NCBI RefSeq assembly: GCF_023499215.1
Contig: NZ_JAKHSK010000013.1
Span: 62,001-126,000 of the forward strand
From: Zunongwangia pacifica
GTDB taxonomy: Bacteria; Bacteroidota; Bacteroidia; Flavobacteriales; Flavobacteriaceae
Direction: 5' to 3'
DNA length: 64,000 bases
In this document: piece after piece, positions 1 through 8,200 of the stretch
How the letters are laid out: each line of letters begins with the position of its first letter
How positions within the stretch are numbered: the stretch's first letter is position 1
Notes under the pieces: model-generated
Seen by the model: only the letters and a program-made list of their open reading frames with translations
Databases searched by the model: none
Told to the model about the DNA's origin: nothing
Position numbers and translations under genes: made by a program

Positions 1-46
1 TTTTATATCTTTAACCCTTTAACTAATTAAATTAAGACAAACAGTA

Positions 47-850
47 ATGAAAAGATTATTTTCTATTTTGGTAATCGCTGCGATTATGGTGTTAGGTGCC
101 GGTAATCTTAAGGCGGCAAACATGGTTAACACATTGCCAGGTACGATAGCAACTTTCGTTCAGGAAGATGAAGATGCTACTACGGCAACGGCTGATGCAG
201 ACGAAAAAGTTAGCTTTCATCAGCAATTAAAAAAACGTTTTATTGAAGGTGGTGCCGGATTCATGGGTATTGTACTTTTATGTCTTATTCTTGGTTTGGC
301 AATTGCCATAGAGAGAATTATCTATTTAAACCTTGCCACTACAAACACAAAAAAATTAGCGCGTAATGTAGAAGAAGCTTTAAACAGCGGAGGTATTGAA
401 GCTGCTAAAGAAGTGTGTAGAAATACAAGAGGACCTGTAGCTTCTATTTATTACCAAGGTCTTGATCGAGCTGACGAAAGCATTGAATCTGCAGAGAAAG
501 CTGTGGTTGCTTATGGTGGTGTTCAAATGGGACAATTAGAAAAGAATGTTTCTTGGGTGTCTTTATTTATCGCGCTTGCTCCTATGCTTGGTTTCATGGG
601 GACGGTAATTGGTATGATCGAAGCTTTCGATAAAATCGAGGCTGCTGGTGATATGCAACCATCTCTTGTTGCTGGAGGTATTAAAGTAGCACTTCTTACT
701 ACGGTATTTGGACTTATTGTTGCAATTATCCTTCAGATTTTCTACAACTACATTATCGCTAAGATCGATAGTATCGTAAATGATATGGAAGATGCTTCTA
801 TCTTATTAATTGATATGCTTGTAGATTACAAAAACAAAAAAAGAGTATAA
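47..850 (+). CDS. exbB: ExbB/TolQ/MotA family proton channel protein
   Basis: Inner-membrane proton channel subunit that, with ExbD, converts proton motive force into mechanical work for TonB-type transport or a related envelope machine. The 267-residue protein has an N-terminal hydrophobic, signal-like segment (about 5-24), a membrane segment near 70-92 and two more near 165-190 and 210-235. The last two carry the typical MotA_ExbB pattern (LAPMLGFMGTVIGMIEAF, then KVALLTTVFGLIVAI). It is the first gene of a four-gene operon (ExbB, 4-TM protein, ExbD, ExbD) ending at a terminator near 2471. The upstream promoter lies largely outside the window. Family assignment is secure; which TonB or gliding partner it drives cannot be told from sequence. 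Confidence 0.93.
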   Translation: MKRLFSILVIAAIMVLGAGNLKAANMVNTLPGTIATFVQEDEDATTATADADEKVSFHQQLKKRFIEGGAGFMGIVLLCLILGLAIAIERIIYLNLATTNTKKLARNVEEALNSGGIEAAKEVCRNTRGPVASIYYQGLDRADESIESAEKAVVAYGGVQMGQLEKNVSWVSLFIALAPMLGFMGTVIGMIEAFDKIEAAGDMQPSLVAGGIKVALLTTVFGLIVAIILQIFYNYIIAKIDSIVNDMEDASILLIDMLVDYKNKKRV

Positions 851-871
851 TAAGACCTGACTAATAAAGTT

Positions 872-1309
872 ATGACTTTACATAAAATTTTAAAATATGT
901 TGCATTAGTTATAGGTGTGCTAGGACTTATCTTCTTAGGAAGAGTTCTTGCTGCTGGTGACGATGCGATTGAGGCATCGGCAGATGTGCAAAACAGCGTA
1001 CTGGAACCTATGATGTGGATCTCATATCTGGTACTGGCAGTTGTTATTGCTCTTGTCGCGATCTTTGTTATTGCAGGATTGTTCCGTGGTAACATTAAAA
1101 ATACAATAATTGGTATAGTATCCTTTGCAGTAGTTGTTTTGGTATCATATTTGTTGACTAGTGGTACACAGATAACTACAAACGACGGAGATATTTTATC
1201 TGCAAGTGCTGTACATTGGGTAGGAGCTGGTTTAGTTTGTTTCTATATTCTTGCGGCATTGGCAATATTAGCAATGGTATTTTCCGGAGTTAAAAAATTA
1301 ATAAGTTAA
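872..1309 (+). CDS. Small four-TM membrane protein in exbB-exbD operon
   Basis: Uncharacterised 145-residue integral membrane protein. Hydrophobic segments are visible at about 8-28, 47-70, 76-95 and 113-138, with a short polar stretch (residues 30-45) after the first. I recognise no catalytic motif. It lies 21 bases after exbB and 6 bases before the first exbD, so it is almost certainly co-transcribed and may be an accessory part of the ExbB/ExbD motor complex. That role is inferred from position only. Confidence 0.75.
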   Translation: MTLHKILKYVALVIGVLGLIFLGRVLAAGDDAIEASADVQNSVLEPMMWISYLVLAVVIALVAIFVIAGLFRGNIKNTIIGIVSFAVVVLVSYLLTSGTQITTNDGDILSASAVHWVGAGLVCFYILAALAILAMVFSGVKKLIS

Positions 1310-1315
1310 GAACCT

Positions 1316-1927
1316 ATGGCTAGAAGAGCATCACCAGAAGTAAATGCGGGATCTATGGCAGACATCGCTTTCTTGCTTCTTATCTTCTTCCTGGTAACCA
1401 CTACCATCGAGACAGATAAGGGGATTAGTAGAAAGCTTCCGCCATGGCAGCCTGAAGATGTGGACCCACCTACGCTTAAAATGCGGAATGTGTTTGAAGT
1501 AGTTGTTAATGCTAACAACGATTTGTTGGTGGAAGGAGAAGAAATGGAACTGAAGGATCTAAGAAAGGCTGCATTCGACTTCCTTGATAATGGAGGAGGA
1601 AGCGGAAGCGAGGCTTGTAGCTTCTGTCAGGGTTCTGCAGATCCAAATTTATCTGTAAATCCTCAGAAAGCGGTGATTTCTTTGGTGAATAACCGTGGTA
1701 CAGAATATGGTACTTATATTGCAGTGCAAAATGAATTGGTGGCTGCTTATAATGAATTGAGAAACCGTGAAGCTAAACGTCTGTATGGTTCGACTTTTGT
1801 TGAACTTGAGACTGAGTATAACGATCCTAAAACAGGTGAAGGTAGAAAGGAATCTTTAAAGGAAAAAATCGAAGCAATTAAAGATATGATTCCTCAAAAG
1901 CTTTCTGAAGCCGAGCCTAAAGGCTAA
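1316..1927 (+). CDS. exbD: ExbD/TolR family biopolymer transport protein (first copy)
   Basis: Stator-type subunit with one N-terminal membrane helix and a periplasmic domain. The 203-residue protein starts with a short cytoplasmic tail, then the helix SMADIAFLLLIFFLVTTT. That helix contains the conserved Asp thought to carry protons through the ExbB channel. The periplasmic part is longer than in typical ExbD (about 140 residues) and contains a CSFC motif after a Gly/Ser-rich stretch near residue 95, which could form a disulfide. It is followed 35 bases later by a second, different ExbD. Confidence 0.92.
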   Translation: MARRASPEVNAGSMADIAFLLLIFFLVTTTIETDKGISRKLPPWQPEDVDPPTLKMRNVFEVVVNANNDLLVEGEEMELKDLRKAAFDFLDNGGGSGSEACSFCQGSADPNLSVNPQKAVISLVNNRGTEYGTYIAVQNELVAAYNELRNREAKRLYGSTFVELETEYNDPKTGEGRKESLKEKIEAIKDMIPQKLSEAEPKG

Positions 1928-1962
1928 CAGCCTTTTTAAACTAAATTAATAGAACATTTATT

Positions 1963-2442
1963 ATGTCTAAATTTACAAAGAAAAAGTCTGGAGATTTGCC
2001 TGCCATTAGTACGGCGTCGTTACCTGATATTGTATTTATGTTACTGTTTTTCTTTATGGTAGCGACAACGATGCGTGAAACAACGTTAATGGTTCAAAAT
2101 TCATTGCCTACAGCAGATCAGGTTGAAAAACTTGATAAGAAAGATTTGGTAATGTATATATATGCAGGTAAACCAAGCCAGAGATATCAACAAAAATATG
2201 GTACAGAAGCTAGAATTCAGTTAAATGATAAGTTTGCTGATGTTAGTGAAGTGCAATCTTTTATTTATGCTGAAAGAGATAGCAAAAGAGAAGAGCTTAT
2301 TCCATATTTGACAACAGCTTTGAAGGTGGATAAAGAGACCAATATGGGGCTTGTTTCTGATATTAAACAGGAACTAAGAAAAGCTGAAGCACTTAAAATA
2401 AACTATACCACCGTGCAAGGTGATCCTACTGCAAATAAATAA
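1963..2442 (+). CDS. exbD: ExbD/TolR family biopolymer transport protein (second copy)
   Basis: Second ExbD-type subunit, 159 residues. It has a lysine-rich cytoplasmic tail, the helix TASLPDIVFMLLFFFMVATT with the proton-carrying Asp in the family position, and a periplasmic domain of about 110 residues. It is clearly diverged from the preceding exbD and lacks its CxxC insertion, so the pair is not a recent duplication. Bacteroidota often carry two ExbD genes behind one ExbB and may build mixed dimers. It is the last gene of the operon; the terminator follows 28 bases downstream. Confidence 0.92.
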   Translation: MSKFTKKKSGDLPAISTASLPDIVFMLLFFFMVATTMRETTLMVQNSLPTADQVEKLDKKDLVMYIYAGKPSQRYQQKYGTEARIQLNDKFADVSEVQSFIYAERDSKREELIPYLTTALKVDKETNMGLVSDIKQELRKAEALKINYTTVQGDPTANK

Positions 2443-2470
2443 GTAGTAGTATAGTTTAATTATTATTTAA

Positions 2471-2508
2471 AAACATCCCATCCTTAAATTAGGATGGGAT
2501 GTTTTTTT
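2471..2508 (+). terminator. Rho-independent terminator of the exbB-exbD operon
   Basis: A perfect 14-bp inverted repeat (2471-2484 with 2491-2504, loop of 6 bases) runs into a run of seven T. It sits 28 bases after the second exbD stop codon and fits an intrinsic terminator on the plus strand. Confidence 0.92.
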
Positions 2509-2511
2509 ATA

Positions 2512-2607
2512 TTTACTCAATAATCGAGATTAGATGCTCCAGTCTTATCGGGATTGGGATTTATCTGAATAAAAATGATTTTCGAACAAATGCTTCATGG
2601 GCTTGCC
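2512..2607 (+). repeat. Interspersed intergenic repeat, copy 1
   Basis: One of three related intergenic segments. It begins with tttactcaataatcgag and ends with tgcttcatgggcttgcc. The same two end motifs, with a diverged middle, occur at 8094-8194 and, inverted, at 48241-48311. The in-frame ATG at 2597 lies inside this repeat, which argues against it being the start of the next gene. Confidence 0.6.
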
Positions 2608-2644
2608 TGGAGGCCGTTTATTTTTACATGAAATTATCCTTATC

Positions 2645-3358
2645 ATGAAATATTGGGATCTTATAGTTTTGATAGCTGTTTTTGGCGGTAATGCCATAGC
2701 ACAAGAAACCAATCCTGCTTTTGCAGATAGTATTCCTACCGTTATCGATAGTACTTATCGAGAAGACCAGTTTTATTTTGGGTTAACCTTTAATTTCATT
2801 ACAGATCGACCGTCATTTATGGATCAAAATGGTTTTTCTGCGGGGTTAAGCGGTGGATTTATTCGTGATATTCCTTTTAACAAAAATAGAAATGTAGGTA
2901 TAGGTGTTGGGCTGGGATTAGCTTTCGATAGTTTTGGACAGAATCTTTTTATTGGAGAGGATGAGAGTGGTAAAACTATTTTCAGGAATCTTAATAAAGA
3001 TAATATCGATTATGATACCAACCGTTTTAATACTTTTTTGGTAGAAGCTCCCATTGAGTTTCGGTGGAGAACCTCCACTTTTTCTTCTTACAAATTTTGG
3101 CGGATCTACGCAGGGCTTAGATTAGGCTACATTTATCATTTTAGATCGGTTTTTAAGCAGGAAGGAAATGTTGTTAAGCAAAGTGATGTGCCAGAGCTGG
3201 AGCGCTTTAGGTTAGGCACCAGTTTTACTTTTGGATATAGTACCTTTAATTTCCAGATTTATTATAGCTTAAATCCATTTTTTGATAATGCTTCTGTAGA
3301 GGATGAAACTTTCGGCGTTTCTACACTTCGCGTTGGATTAATGTTTTATATTCTATAG
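2645..3358 (+). CDS. Probable outer-membrane beta-barrel protein (PorT-like fold)
   Basis: Secreted protein of 237 residues with a signal peptide (MKYWDLIVLIAVFGGNAIAQ). It is followed by alternating amphipathic segments rich in aromatic residues and glycine, ending in FYIL, a terminal aromatic pattern typical of outer-membrane barrels. It resembles the Bacteroidota 'porin family / PorT' type of small barrel, but I do not see enough to call it the T9SS protein PorT itself. I chose the ATG at 2645 because it begins the signal peptide; an upstream in-frame ATG at 2597 lies within a repeat. The last 6 bases overlap the convergent gene on the minus strand. Confidence 0.75.
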   Translation: MKYWDLIVLIAVFGGNAIAQETNPAFADSIPTVIDSTYREDQFYFGLTFNFITDRPSFMDQNGFSAGLSGGFIRDIPFNKNRNVGIGVGLGLAFDSFGQNLFIGEDESGKTIFRNLNKDNIDYDTNRFNTFLVEAPIEFRWRTSTFSSYKFWRIYAGLRLGYIYHFRSVFKQEGNVVKQSDVPELERFRLGTSFTFGYSTFNFQIYYSLNPFFDNASVEDETFGVSTLRVGLMFYIL

Positions 3359-3958
3359 CCAGTAATAGAAAAATAGCAATTGCGGTAAAATGCCTGCTAA
3401 AATGCCCGAGATCAACTCTATATTGGTGTGAGCCTTAAAATATAGTCGTGAACTTGCGGTTAATCCTAAGGCAATTAACAGTCCTGAAGTGGCTGGGATT
3501 AAATTCATATGAAAATATCGGCTAAATGCGATTAAAAACATCGTAAAACCAGCCAGTCCCATCATGTGTAAACTTATTTTTATCCTAAATAGCGTGAGTA
3601 TATATGCGATTACGGTAGATCCCAGGATGCCAAGAAAATAGAAGTAAATTTCAGGATAATTGTAGCGATCTAAGATTTGATTCAGCACCATTAGTGTGAG
3701 TATCGCAAAAAAGAAAAGCGGCCATTTTCGTTCCTTCACTTCACTAAGGTTCATACTGGTAACTTTTCCCAGATTTTTTAGTAAAAAAAAGAAAACAATT
3801 GGTATAAAGACGGTAATGATTGAAATCGCTAATAATTTAGCCTTTATGACCTCTTCAGGGAAAAAACGTGGAGTAAGTTTAAAATACAACAAACTCCCGG
3901 CAAATGGCATCCAAATGGGGTGAAAGAGGTAGGAGGCAAGCTTTAGAATTCCTTTCAT
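3353..3958 (-). CDS. PAP2-like integral membrane protein
   Basis: A 201-residue membrane protein with about six hydrophobic segments. Near the C-terminus (about 170-190) it reads SSRLYFKAHTNIELISG. This resembles motif 3 of PAP2 phosphatases (SRxxxxxHxxxDxxxG), but the usual Asp is replaced. Motif 1 (KxxxxxxRP) is not clear, so it is either a degenerate PAP2 relative or a structural homologue without activity. Its start codon overlaps the rpoN stop codon (TAATG), indicating translational coupling with sigma-54. Confidence 0.7.
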   Translation of the reverse strand: MKGILKLASYLFHPIWMPFAGSLLYFKLTPRFFPEEVIKAKLLAISIITVFIPIVFFFLLKNLGKVTSMNLSEVKERKWPLFFFAILTLMVLNQILDRYNYPEIYFYFLGILGSTVIAYILTLFRIKISLHMMGLAGFTMFLIAFSRYFHMNLIPATSGLLIALGLTASSRLYFKAHTNIELISGILAGILPQLLFFYYWL

Positions 3959-5430
3959 TAAATTTCTTTACGTAAACGTGCTACAGGAATATCTAATTGC
4001 TCTCTATATTTTGCCACTGTCCTTCTTGCGATAGGATAACCTTTGTCTTTTAATACTTTGGCGAGTTTTTCATCGGTTAATGGCCTTCTCTTGTCTTCCT
4101 CCTCAATCGACATTTCGAGGATTTTCTTTATTTCCCTGGTAGAGACATCTTCGCCCTGATCGTTTTTCATCGATTCAGAGAAGAATTCTTTTATCAATTT
4201 TGTTCCGTATGGCGTATCAACATACTTACTATTAGCTACCCTCGATACTGTCGAAACATCCATTTCAATCTCATCAGCAATATCTTTTAGGATCATTGGC
4301 CTTAAATTACGCTCGTCACCCGTTAAGAAATATTCTTTTTGATAATGCATAATGGCACTCATGGTAACCATCAGGGTTTGCTGGCGTTGTTTTATAGCCT
4401 CAATAAACCATTTTGCGGCATCTAGTTTTTGTTTAATAAACATTACCGCATCTTTCTGCTCCTTGGTTTTTTTCTTGCTTTCCTTATAGCCTTTAAGCAT
4501 GTTACTATAATCACGGGAAACATGCATCTCTGGAGCGTTTCTTCCGTTTAAGCTAAGTTCCAGATCGCCATCCACAATTTTGATGGTGAAATCTGGAATT
4601 ACATGCTCTACCATTCTGGTGTTGCCAGAATAGGCTCCGCCCGGTTTTGGGTTTAAGTGGCTTATCACTTCTATAGCATCCCTAAGTTCATCTTCAGAAA
4701 TATCGTGCTTCGAAAGTAATTTGGTATAATGTTTTTTGCTGAATTGATCGAAAGAATCTTCTATGATCTCTGAAGCCAAGGTCACAGCTCTGGTGGCGTC
4801 TTTTCTTTTTAACTGAATGAATAAACATTCTTTAAGTGAACGTGCTCCAACCCCTGCGGGATCTAATTCCTGTACCTTTTTAAGAACTTTCTCCACAGTT
4901 TCTTCGTCGGTATAAACGTTTTGCGTGAAGGCAAGATCATCTACAATATCCTGAATGTTTCTTCGTATATACCCACTTTCATCAATACTTCCTACCAAAA
5001 ATTCAGCAATCTCAAACTCGGTGTCCGTAAACCTAAAAGTGTTTAATTGATTTCTAAGGTGCTGAGTAAACGATGTTCCGGCAGCATAAGGAACATGTTT
5101 CTCCTCGTCATCTGCGCTATAATTATTGGCTTGGAGGCGATAACTTGGGATTTCGTCGTCACTTAAATATTCGTCAACATTAATATCTTCAGCATCGATC
5201 TCGTTACTATCATCAAATTCGGCTTCAGAATCTCTGTTATCATATTCATCCTCATAGTCGTATTCATCGCGCTGCTCATCTTTCCCGGTTTCCAATGCTG
5301 GATTTTCCTCAATTTCCTGTTTAATGCGCTGTTCAAATGCCTGTGTAGGTAATTGAATAAGCTTCATCAACTGGATTTGTTGTGGTGATAGCTTTTGTGA
5401 TAATTTAAAATTTAATTGCTGTTTTAGCAT
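3958..5430 (-). CDS. rpoN: RNA polymerase sigma-54 factor
   Basis: Sigma-54, the alternative sigma factor that needs an AAA+ activator and recognises -24/-12 promoters. The 490-residue protein shows the glutamine-rich N-terminal activator-interacting region (LNFKLSQKLSPQQIQLMKLIQLP), a long acidic linker (about 45-95) and the core-binding domain. These are followed by the helix-turn-helix (DVSTVSRVANSKYVDTPYG) and the diagnostic RpoN box ARRTVAKYRE at about 468-477. The length is normal. It is followed by an overlapping PAP2-like membrane gene. No bEBP activator gene is present in the window. Confidence 0.97.
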   Translation of the reverse strand: MLKQQLNFKLSQKLSPQQIQLMKLIQLPTQAFEQRIKQEIEENPALETGKDEQRDEYDYEDEYDNRDSEAEFDDSNEIDAEDINVDEYLSDDEIPSYRLQANNYSADDEEKHVPYAAGTSFTQHLRNQLNTFRFTDTEFEIAEFLVGSIDESGYIRRNIQDIVDDLAFTQNVYTDEETVEKVLKKVQELDPAGVGARSLKECLFIQLKRKDATRAVTLASEIIEDSFDQFSKKHYTKLLSKHDISEDELRDAIEVISHLNPKPGGAYSGNTRMVEHVIPDFTIKIVDGDLELSLNGRNAPEMHVSRDYSNMLKGYKESKKKTKEQKDAVMFIKQKLDAAKWFIEAIKQRQQTLMVTMSAIMHYQKEYFLTGDERNLRPMILKDIADEIEMDVSTVSRVANSKYVDTPYGTKLIKEFFSESMKNDQGEDVSTREIKKILEMSIEEEDKRRPLTDEKLAKVLKDKGYPIARRTVAKYREQLDIPVARLRKEI

Positions 5431-5524
5431 ATAAAATGATTTCTTCTACTCACAAAAATACGGAAATGTTCGCTCATTGCAGTTTGGCACAGTAGATGAT
5501 TGTGGTAAAATTTTGTTAAGGATA

Positions 5525-6382
5525 CTAAAGATTTTCTGTAATTTTCTTGAATTTCTTCGGAAAATCAATCTCAAAATACTTTTCTGTCGCCTCTGTCGGA
5601 TGCTTAAAACGAACGGCAGTTGAAGCTAGAAATAAGCCTTTCCCAAAATTGCAGATCGGTGAGCCATAAAGTTTTTCTCCTAAAATTGGAAATCCATTTT
5701 TAGCCAGATGAATCCTTATTTGATGTGTTCTTCCGGTTAAAGGAACAGCTTCTAAAAGGCTAAGATTTGTGTTTTTATACGTCAGCTTTTTTAAAAGGTT
5801 GACTGAAGTTGTGGCCGATTTTTCTTCAATCTCATCGTTAAAGGTTTCATGTTTATCCGGAAAGCATCCCTCTACAATAACTGTATACGTTTTCTGAATT
5901 TCTTTCTCCTGAAATTGCCTGTTTAATTCGATTAAAGCTTTATTTGTTTTTGCGCAGAGCAGAATTCCGCTTGTAGGATTGTCCAATCGGTGTGCCGGTT
6001 GAGGGGCTGCTAATTTATCTATCGCTGTTGAAGTCTTTAAATTGAATGGTAACGCATTCTTTATGGTTTTAAAGTAATTGCCACTGGTGGGATATCCCGC
6101 AGGTTTATCGATAACAGCAATATGATCGTCTTCGTAAAGAACTTCAAGTTTTAATTTGAAGACTTTTTGCTGATTTTCGGTTTTGAGCAATTCAATTTTT
6201 TGACCTTCTAAAATCCAATTCCCAGTTTGCCCAATTTCGCCATCAATTAAAATTTGTTGTTTTTTAATAGCTTTTTTCACTGCACTTCGGGTAGTGATCG
6301 ATTCGAAAATTGTCGCAGCATATTCCTGCAATCTAATTTCCTCAGAAAGCTTTGGAACAATATGGGTTTCTTTAATTTTCAT
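5525..6382 (-). CDS. RluA-family RNA pseudouridine synthase
   Basis: Isomerises a uridine in rRNA or tRNA to pseudouridine. The 285-residue protein has an S4-like RNA-binding domain at about 15-70 and the RluA/RluD catalytic domain. The domain carries the signature HRLDNPTSG at 131-139, with catalytic Asp134, and a later GRTHQIRIHL motif. The substrate position cannot be assigned. It lies between rpoN and asnS, all on the minus strand, 94 bases upstream of the rpoN start and after the asnS terminator, so it probably has its own promoter. Confidence 0.92.
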   Translation of the reverse strand: MKIKETHIVPKLSEEIRLQEYAATIFESITTRSAVKKAIKKQQILIDGEIGQTGNWILEGQKIELLKTENQQKVFKLKLEVLYEDDHIAVIDKPAGYPTSGNYFKTIKNALPFNLKTSTAIDKLAAPQPAHRLDNPTSGILLCAKTNKALIELNRQFQEKEIQKTYTVIVEGCFPDKHETFNDEIEEKSATTSVNLLKKLTYKNTNLSLLEAVPLTGRTHQIRIHLAKNGFPILGEKLYGSPICNFGKGLFLASTAVRFKHPTEATEKYFEIDFPKKFKKITENL

Positions 6383-6537
6383 TCAATTTGGGTGCAATAG
6401 ATTTGTCTGTTCATTCCAAAATATCAATACAGATACTGGTGTTGCCAAACCTAATATTTGTATAAAATTAAACCCTTTTTCATCTTTTGAAGAACGATTT
6501 AGATTTTATAATGTTTTTAAAATAGAATTTAAACAAA

Positions 6538-6570
6538 AAACCTCACAGGTCTCTAAGACCTGTGAGGTTT
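6538..6570 (-). terminator. Rho-independent terminator of asnS
   Basis: A perfect 15-bp inverted repeat (6538-6552 with 6556-6570, 3-base loop) ends, in the minus-strand direction, in a run of T. It starts 25 bases after the asnS stop codon. Confidence 0.92.
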
Positions 6571-6594
6571 GAAATTTTATGAAAAGCAAACTTT

Positions 6595-8037
6595 TTAAAA
6601 TTCGGCGCTTTGTGGTGTTCTTGGGAAAGGGATTACATCTCTGATATTGCCCATTCCGGTAACGAATTGTACCAAGCGTTCAAAACCAAGTCCAAAACCA
6701 CTATGTACACAGGTTCCAAATCTTCGGGTATCTAAATACCACCAAAGCTCTTTTTCTTCGATACCAAGTTCAGCCATCTTTTCTTTAAGAACGTCTAAAC
6801 GCTCTTCTCTTTGAGAACCACCTACGATTTCTCCAATTCCAGGGAATAGGATATCCATCGCTCTAACGGTTTTGCCATCTTCATTTAAACGCATATAAAA
6901 TGCCTTGATTTTAGCAGGATAATCGAATAAGATCACCGGGCATTTAAAATGCTTCTCTACCAAATAACGCTCGTGCTCACTTTGCAGATCTGCACCCCAT
7001 TCTTCAATAATATATTTGAATTTCTTCTTTTTATTTGGTTTAGAATCTTTAAGAATATCGATAGCTTCAGTATAGCTTACACGTTTAAAGTTGTTTTCTA
7101 AAACAAACTTCAGTTTCTCGATAAGCCCCATTTCACTGCGTTCTGCAGCCGGTTTTGCTTTGTCTTCGTTAGCAAGACGTTGCTCTAAAAATTCAAGATC
7201 GTCTTTGCAATTTTCAAGTACATATTTAACCACATACTTTATAAAGTCTTCAGCAAGATCCATGTTGCCATCAAGATCACAAAAAGCAATCTCTGGCTCG
7301 ATCATCCAAAACTCTGCAAGGTGGCGAGAAGTATTTGAATTTTCAGCTCTAAAAGTAGGGCCAAATGTATAGATCTGGCCTAAACCAAGTGCGTAAGTTT
7401 CTCCTTCTAACTGCCCGGAAACCGTAAGATTGGTCTCTTTTCCGAAGAAATCTTTTTTATAATCAATGCTTCCGTCCTCGTTTTTAGGCGGATTTTTAAG
7501 GTCAAAGTTGGTTACTTTAAACATTTCGCCAGCACCTTCAGCATCACTCCCCGTAATAATTGGGGTATTAACGTAGTAGAAATTATTTTGCTGAAAATAG
7601 CTATGTACCGCAAAAGACAGTTTAGAACGTACTCGCATAATCGCGCCAAAAGTATTGGTGCGTACTCTTAGATGTGCCTGCTCACGCAGTTTTTCCAGAC
7701 TATGACGCTTTGGGGAAAGAATGGTAAGTTTCACCTCTTCAGGATTTGCATCTCCAAGAATAGTTACTTCTTTAGCATCAATCTCTACGCGTTGTTGCTT
7801 TCCTTCACTTTCCTTAAGAATACCTTTTACGCTAATGGCTGCACCAACGGTAATTCTTTTTAAGGTTTCAGGATTAAATTTTTCAAAATCTATAACACAC
7901 TGAATGTTATTAATGGTCGATCCGTCATTTAACGCAACAAAGCGATTACTTCTAAACGAACGTACCCATCCGCTAACTTTAAATTCCTGTAAAAACTGGT
8001 CGCTTTCTAATATTTCAGCAACTTTAGCCTGTATCAT
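6595..8037 (-). CDS. asnS: Asparaginyl-tRNA synthetase
   Basis: Class II aminoacyl-tRNA synthetase charging tRNA-Asn. The 480-residue protein has an N-terminal OB-fold anticodon-binding domain (about 15-105). The catalytic core carries motif 2 ([21 protein letters not shown]) and motif 3 ([15 protein letters not shown]) close to the C-terminus. Features such as [11 protein letters not shown] fit AsnRS rather than AspRS. A -7 box (TATCTTTG) is seen 24-31 bases upstream of the start, and an intrinsic terminator follows the stop. Confidence 0.97.
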   Translation of the reverse strand: MIQAKVAEILESDQFLQEFKVSGWVRSFRSNRFVALNDGSTINNIQCVIDFEKFNPETLKRITVGAAISVKGILKESEGKQQRVEIDAKEVTILGDANPEEVKLTILSPKRHSLEKLREQAHLRVRTNTFGAIMRVRSKLSFAVHSYFQQNNFYYVNTPIITGSDAEGAGEMFKVTNFDLKNPPKNEDGSIDYKKDFFGKETNLTVSGQLEGETYALGLGQIYTFGPTFRAENSNTSRHLAEFWMIEPEIAFCDLDGNMDLAEDFIKYVVKYVLENCKDDLEFLEQRLANEDKAKPAAERSEMGLIEKLKFVLENNFKRVSYTEAIDILKDSKPNKKKKFKYIIEEWGADLQSEHERYLVEKHFKCPVILFDYPAKIKAFYMRLNEDGKTVRAMDILFPGIGEIVGGSQREERLDVLKEKMAELGIEEKELWWYLDTRRFGTCVHSGFGLGFERLVQFVTGMGNIRDVIPFPRTPQSAEF

Positions 8038-8060
8038 TTATTTTAGATTTAGAAAAGAAG

Positions 8061-8068
8061 CAAAGATA
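8061..8068 (-). promoter_or_regulatory. -7 promoter box for asnS
   Basis: On the minus strand the sequence reads TATCTTTG, an exact match to the Bacteroidota -7 consensus TAnnTTTG, about 24 bases upstream of the asnS ATG. No convincing -33 TTTG was found at the expected distance. Confidence 0.55.
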
Positions 8069-8093
8069 AAAATTTCCCTTTAAGCCGCTAAGC

Positions 8094-8194
8094 TTTACTC
8101 GATAATCGAGACTTAAATATTCCGAGTCTTACCTTAAAATCATTACATTTTTTTCTTTAAAATACCTTGCGGTTATGCTTCTGGGTAATTTGCC
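8094..8194 (+). repeat. Interspersed intergenic repeat, copy 2
   Basis: It begins tttactcgataatcgaga and ends tgcttctgggtaatttgcc, matching the two ends of the repeats at 2512-2607 and (inverted) 48241-48311. It fills most of the gap between the exporter gene stop and asnS. Confidence 0.6.
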
Positions 8195-8200
8195 TTTTAT

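Noticed and set aside
826-1095. Open frame antisense to the 4-TM protein gene
   Set aside because: Shadow of the coding strand gene; low-complexity Ser/Thr/Ala composition typical of antisense frames.
2597-2644. Upstream ATG giving the outer-membrane protein a 16-residue longer N-terminus
   Set aside because: It lies in an interspersed repeat and precedes a normal signal peptide; the ATG at 2645 fits better.
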